From assembly GCA_964628835.1 (NCBI GenBank), contig CAZVME010000051.1, positions 1 through 24,468 on the forward strand: DNA of 24,468 nt. Direction: 5' to 3'. Position numbers and translations under genes: made by a program. Below are positions 23,013 through 24,468 of the stretch, piece after piece. Source of the DNA: JAAGZL01 sp964628835. Its GTDB lineage: Bacteria > Pseudomonadota > Gammaproteobacteria > Chromatiales > Chromatiaceae. The notes beneath the pieces are model-generated. The model was given only the letters and a program-made list of their open reading frames with translations, had not been told where the DNA came from and did not search any database. Within the stretch, counting starts at the first letter, position 1. The number at the start of each line of letters is the position of its first letter.

Positions 23013-24323
23013 TTGAATATCGACACACTGATAGATGCACGTTGGGTCATCCCGGTAAACCCCGAAGGAGTGGTGCTGGAACACCACTCCGTGGCCATCC
23101 ACGAGGGACGGATACAAGACATCCTCCCCACTGAGCAGGCGGAAAAATACCAGGCCGCAACCAGGCACAGCCTGAATACGCACGCCCTGATTCCAGGCCT
23201 GATCAATGCCCACACCCATGCCAGCATGAACCTGCTGCGCGGTCTGGCTGATGACCTGCCCCTGATGACCTGGCTGAATGAGCATATCTGGCCGGCAGAA
23301 CAGAAGTGGGTAAATGAGGATTTTGTGGCTGATGGTACCCGTCTGGCCGTGGCCGAGATGCTGCGTGGCGGCATCACCTGTTTTAACGACATGTACTTCT
23401 TCCCAGATGTTACCGCCCGGGTCTGTGCCGAAGCGGGGATGCGCGCGGTGGTGGGGATGATCATGATCGACTTCCCATCAGCCTGGGCCGGGGGCAGCGA
23501 AGAGTATCTGCACCGTGGCCTGGAGGTGCACGATCACTATCGCGCCCATCCGTTGATCACTACAGCGTTTGCCCCCCACGCCCCCTACTCGGTATCAGAT
23601 GGCCCGCTGGAGAGCATCCGCACTCTGGCCGATGAGCTGGGTGTTCAGATCCATATCCACCTGCATGAGACCAAAGATGAGATACAGCATAGCCTGGGGG
23701 AGTACGGCGTCAGACCGATACAAAGGCTGAAAGATCTGGGGCTGCTCTCCCCTTCACTGATCGCCGTACACATGACCCAACTGGAGGATGACGAGCTGGA
23801 GCTGTTCGCAGAGTCCGGTGCCCACGTGGTGCACTGCCCAGAGTCCAATCTGAAACTGGCCAGCGGCTTCTGTCCCACAGCCAGACTACAGGAATCCGGA
23901 ATAAACGTAGCCCTGGGAACCGACAGTGCCGCCAGCAACAACGACCTGGACATGTTCAACGAGATGCATACCGCCGCCCTGCTGGCCAAGGGTGTCGCCG
24001 GTGACGCCAGCGCCCTGCCCGCAGCCGCTGCCCTGCGCATGGCCACCTACAACGGGGCCCTGGCCCTGGGCATCGCCGAAGAGGCCGGATCACTGGAGAG
24101 CGGCAAATATGCCGACATCACGGCGGTGGATCTGGGCACCCTGGAGTCACAACCCATCTATCACCCCATCTCGCAACTGGTGTACGCCAGCAGCCGCAAT
24201 ATGGTCAGCGACGTCTGGGTGGGAGGCAGGCAGGTATTGAAGGACAGAGATATAACCACCTTAGATAGCAATAGGATATTATCTACGGCTGGCCAGTGGC
24301 AGGCAAAGGTAAGAGAAAACTAA
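23013..24323 (+). CDS. mtaD: 5'-methylthioadenosine/S-adenosylhomocysteine deaminase (amidohydrolase family)
   Basis: The protein is 436 aa with a TTG start at 23013; AAAGGT lies 6 nt before it and no in-frame ATG is upstream. It is an amidohydrolase of the TRZ/ATZ group. PGLINAHTHASMNLLRGLADD carries metal ligands H67 and H69, IHIHLHETKDE the third histidine and catalytic glutamate, and LGTDSAASNNDLDMF the metal-binding aspartate. It deaminates methylthioadenosine (and possibly S-adenosylhomocysteine) to the inosine form. Its P. aeruginosa counterpart PA3170 works upstream of a methylthioinosine phosphorylase and MtnA. The divergent mtnA supports the same route here. ubiG usually follows in related genomes but is not in the window. 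Confidence 0.9.
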   Translation: MNIDTLIDARWVIPVNPEGVVLEHHSVAIHEGRIQDILPTEQAEKYQAATRHSLNTHALIPGLINAHTHASMNLLRGLADDLPLMTWLNEHIWPAEQKWVNEDFVADGTRLAVAEMLRGGITCFNDMYFFPDVTARVCAEAGMRAVVGMIMIDFPSAWAGGSEEYLHRGLEVHDHYRAHPLITTAFAPHAPYSVSDGPLESIRTLADELGVQIHIHLHETKDEIQHSLGEYGVRPIQRLKDLGLLSPSLIAVHMTQLEDDELELFAESGAHVVHCPESNLKLASGFCPTARLQESGINVALGTDSAASNNDLDMFNEMHTAALLAKGVAGDASALPAAAALRMATYNGALALGIAEEAGSLESGKYADITAVDLGTLESQPIYHPISQLVYASSRNMVSDVWVGGRQVLKDRDITTLDSNRILSTAGQWQAKVREN

Positions 24324-24326
24324 CCT

Positions 24327-24343
24327 GGCAGTTATTAACTGCC
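24327..24343 (+). terminator. Hairpin after the MTA deaminase gene
   Basis: GGCAGTT (24327-24333) and AACTGCC (24337-24343) are exact inverted repeats with an ATT loop, starting 4 nt after the stop codon. No U-run follows, so it may be an mRNA 3'-end stabiliser more than a full terminator. Confidence 0.45.
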
Positions 24344-24363
24344 TGTCCAGATAGAATAATTCG

Positions 24364-24396
24364 CACCAAGACGCAAAGATCGCAAAGTTATATTTT
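24364..24396. repeat. Second copy of the GCAAAG-type repeat arm
   Basis: CACCAAGACGCAAAGATCGCAAAG at 24364-24387 (given here in pieces: CACCAAGACGC, AAAGATCGCAAAG), followed by an AT-rich stretch. It resembles the left arm at 18882-18912, which also runs into AT-rich DNA with TTTACT. No inverted partner is visible before the window ends. Confidence 0.5.
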
Positions 24397-24435
24397 TTAC
24401 TATTTGTGACCACTGCTGTCCCGTTAACTGAAATC

Positions 24436-24464
24436 CGTCATACCGGGCTTGACCCGGTATCCAG
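24436..24464. repeat. Short dispersed palindrome (REP-like) at the right edge
   Basis: ATACCGGG (24440-24447), loop CTTGA, CCCGGTAT (24453-24460), flanked by CGTC on the left and CCAG on the right. The form CGTCATnCCGG...CCGGnATCCAG is a widespread intergenic repeat type in proteobacteria. It is a perfect 8-bp stem. Confidence 0.6.
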
Positions 24465-24468
24465 TAAG

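Noticed and set aside
1..24468. CRISPR array, tRNA, rRNA, transposase or prophage genes
   Set aside because: No regularly spaced repeats, RNA gene signatures or mobile-element proteins were seen in the window.

Overview
The window is chromosomal DNA from a gammaproteobacterium. It carries the block ihfB-rpsA-cmk-aroA-tyrA-hisC-pheA-serA-serC-gyrA-mtnA-MTA deaminase, whose order closely follows the PA3160-PA3170 region of Pseudomonas aeruginosa as I remember it. GyrA residues keep E. coli numbering (Thr83, Asp87, Tyr122). Base composition looks moderate and dispersed palindromic repeats are present. I cannot name the genus; free-living or symbiotic Chromatiales-like lineages fit.

Layout. (1) 1-920: the 5' end of a TonB-dependent receptor of BtuB type on the minus strand, with its signal peptide, a full cobalamin riboswitch and a promoter. 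(2) 1140-3962: two signalling genes on the plus strand, a response regulator with PP2C/SpoIIE phosphatase and HATPase domains, and a response regulator-diguanylate cyclase. (3) 3960-5450: lexA, then a small SET-domain gene (minus) and a divergent 51-codon gene (plus). (4) 5499-9752: pabB, ihfB, rpsA and cmk, all minus. (5) 9755-18835: aroA, then a 2.2-kb interruption (three-helix membrane protein, lipoprotein, PqiA-like protein), then tyrA, hisC, pheA, serA and serC. (6) 18836-24468: a repeat-bearing spacer, gyrA, mtnA, a divergent MTA/SAH deaminase, and two more repeat elements at the right edge.

How the genes work together. aroA makes the chorismate precursor; pheA, tyrA and hisC take chorismate to Phe and Tyr; pabB takes it to p-aminobenzoate for folate. 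serA and serC supply serine. The deaminase and mtnA salvage methylthioadenosine. rpsA, ihfB, cmk and gyrA are core translation, nucleoid and DNA functions.

Most notable observation. A 46-bp operator occurs twice, at lexA (4013-4058) and between the SET gene and the 51-codon gene (5156-5201). Each copy is two head-to-head arms of the form GTTC-N7-GTTCTA separated by exactly 12 bp. The arm is the GTTC-N7-GTTC box known for alphaproteobacterial LexA, here doubled in mirror image over promoter elements. This suggests an SOS-controlled module pairing a SET-domain protein with a short, hydrophobic-tailed protein that I do not recognise.
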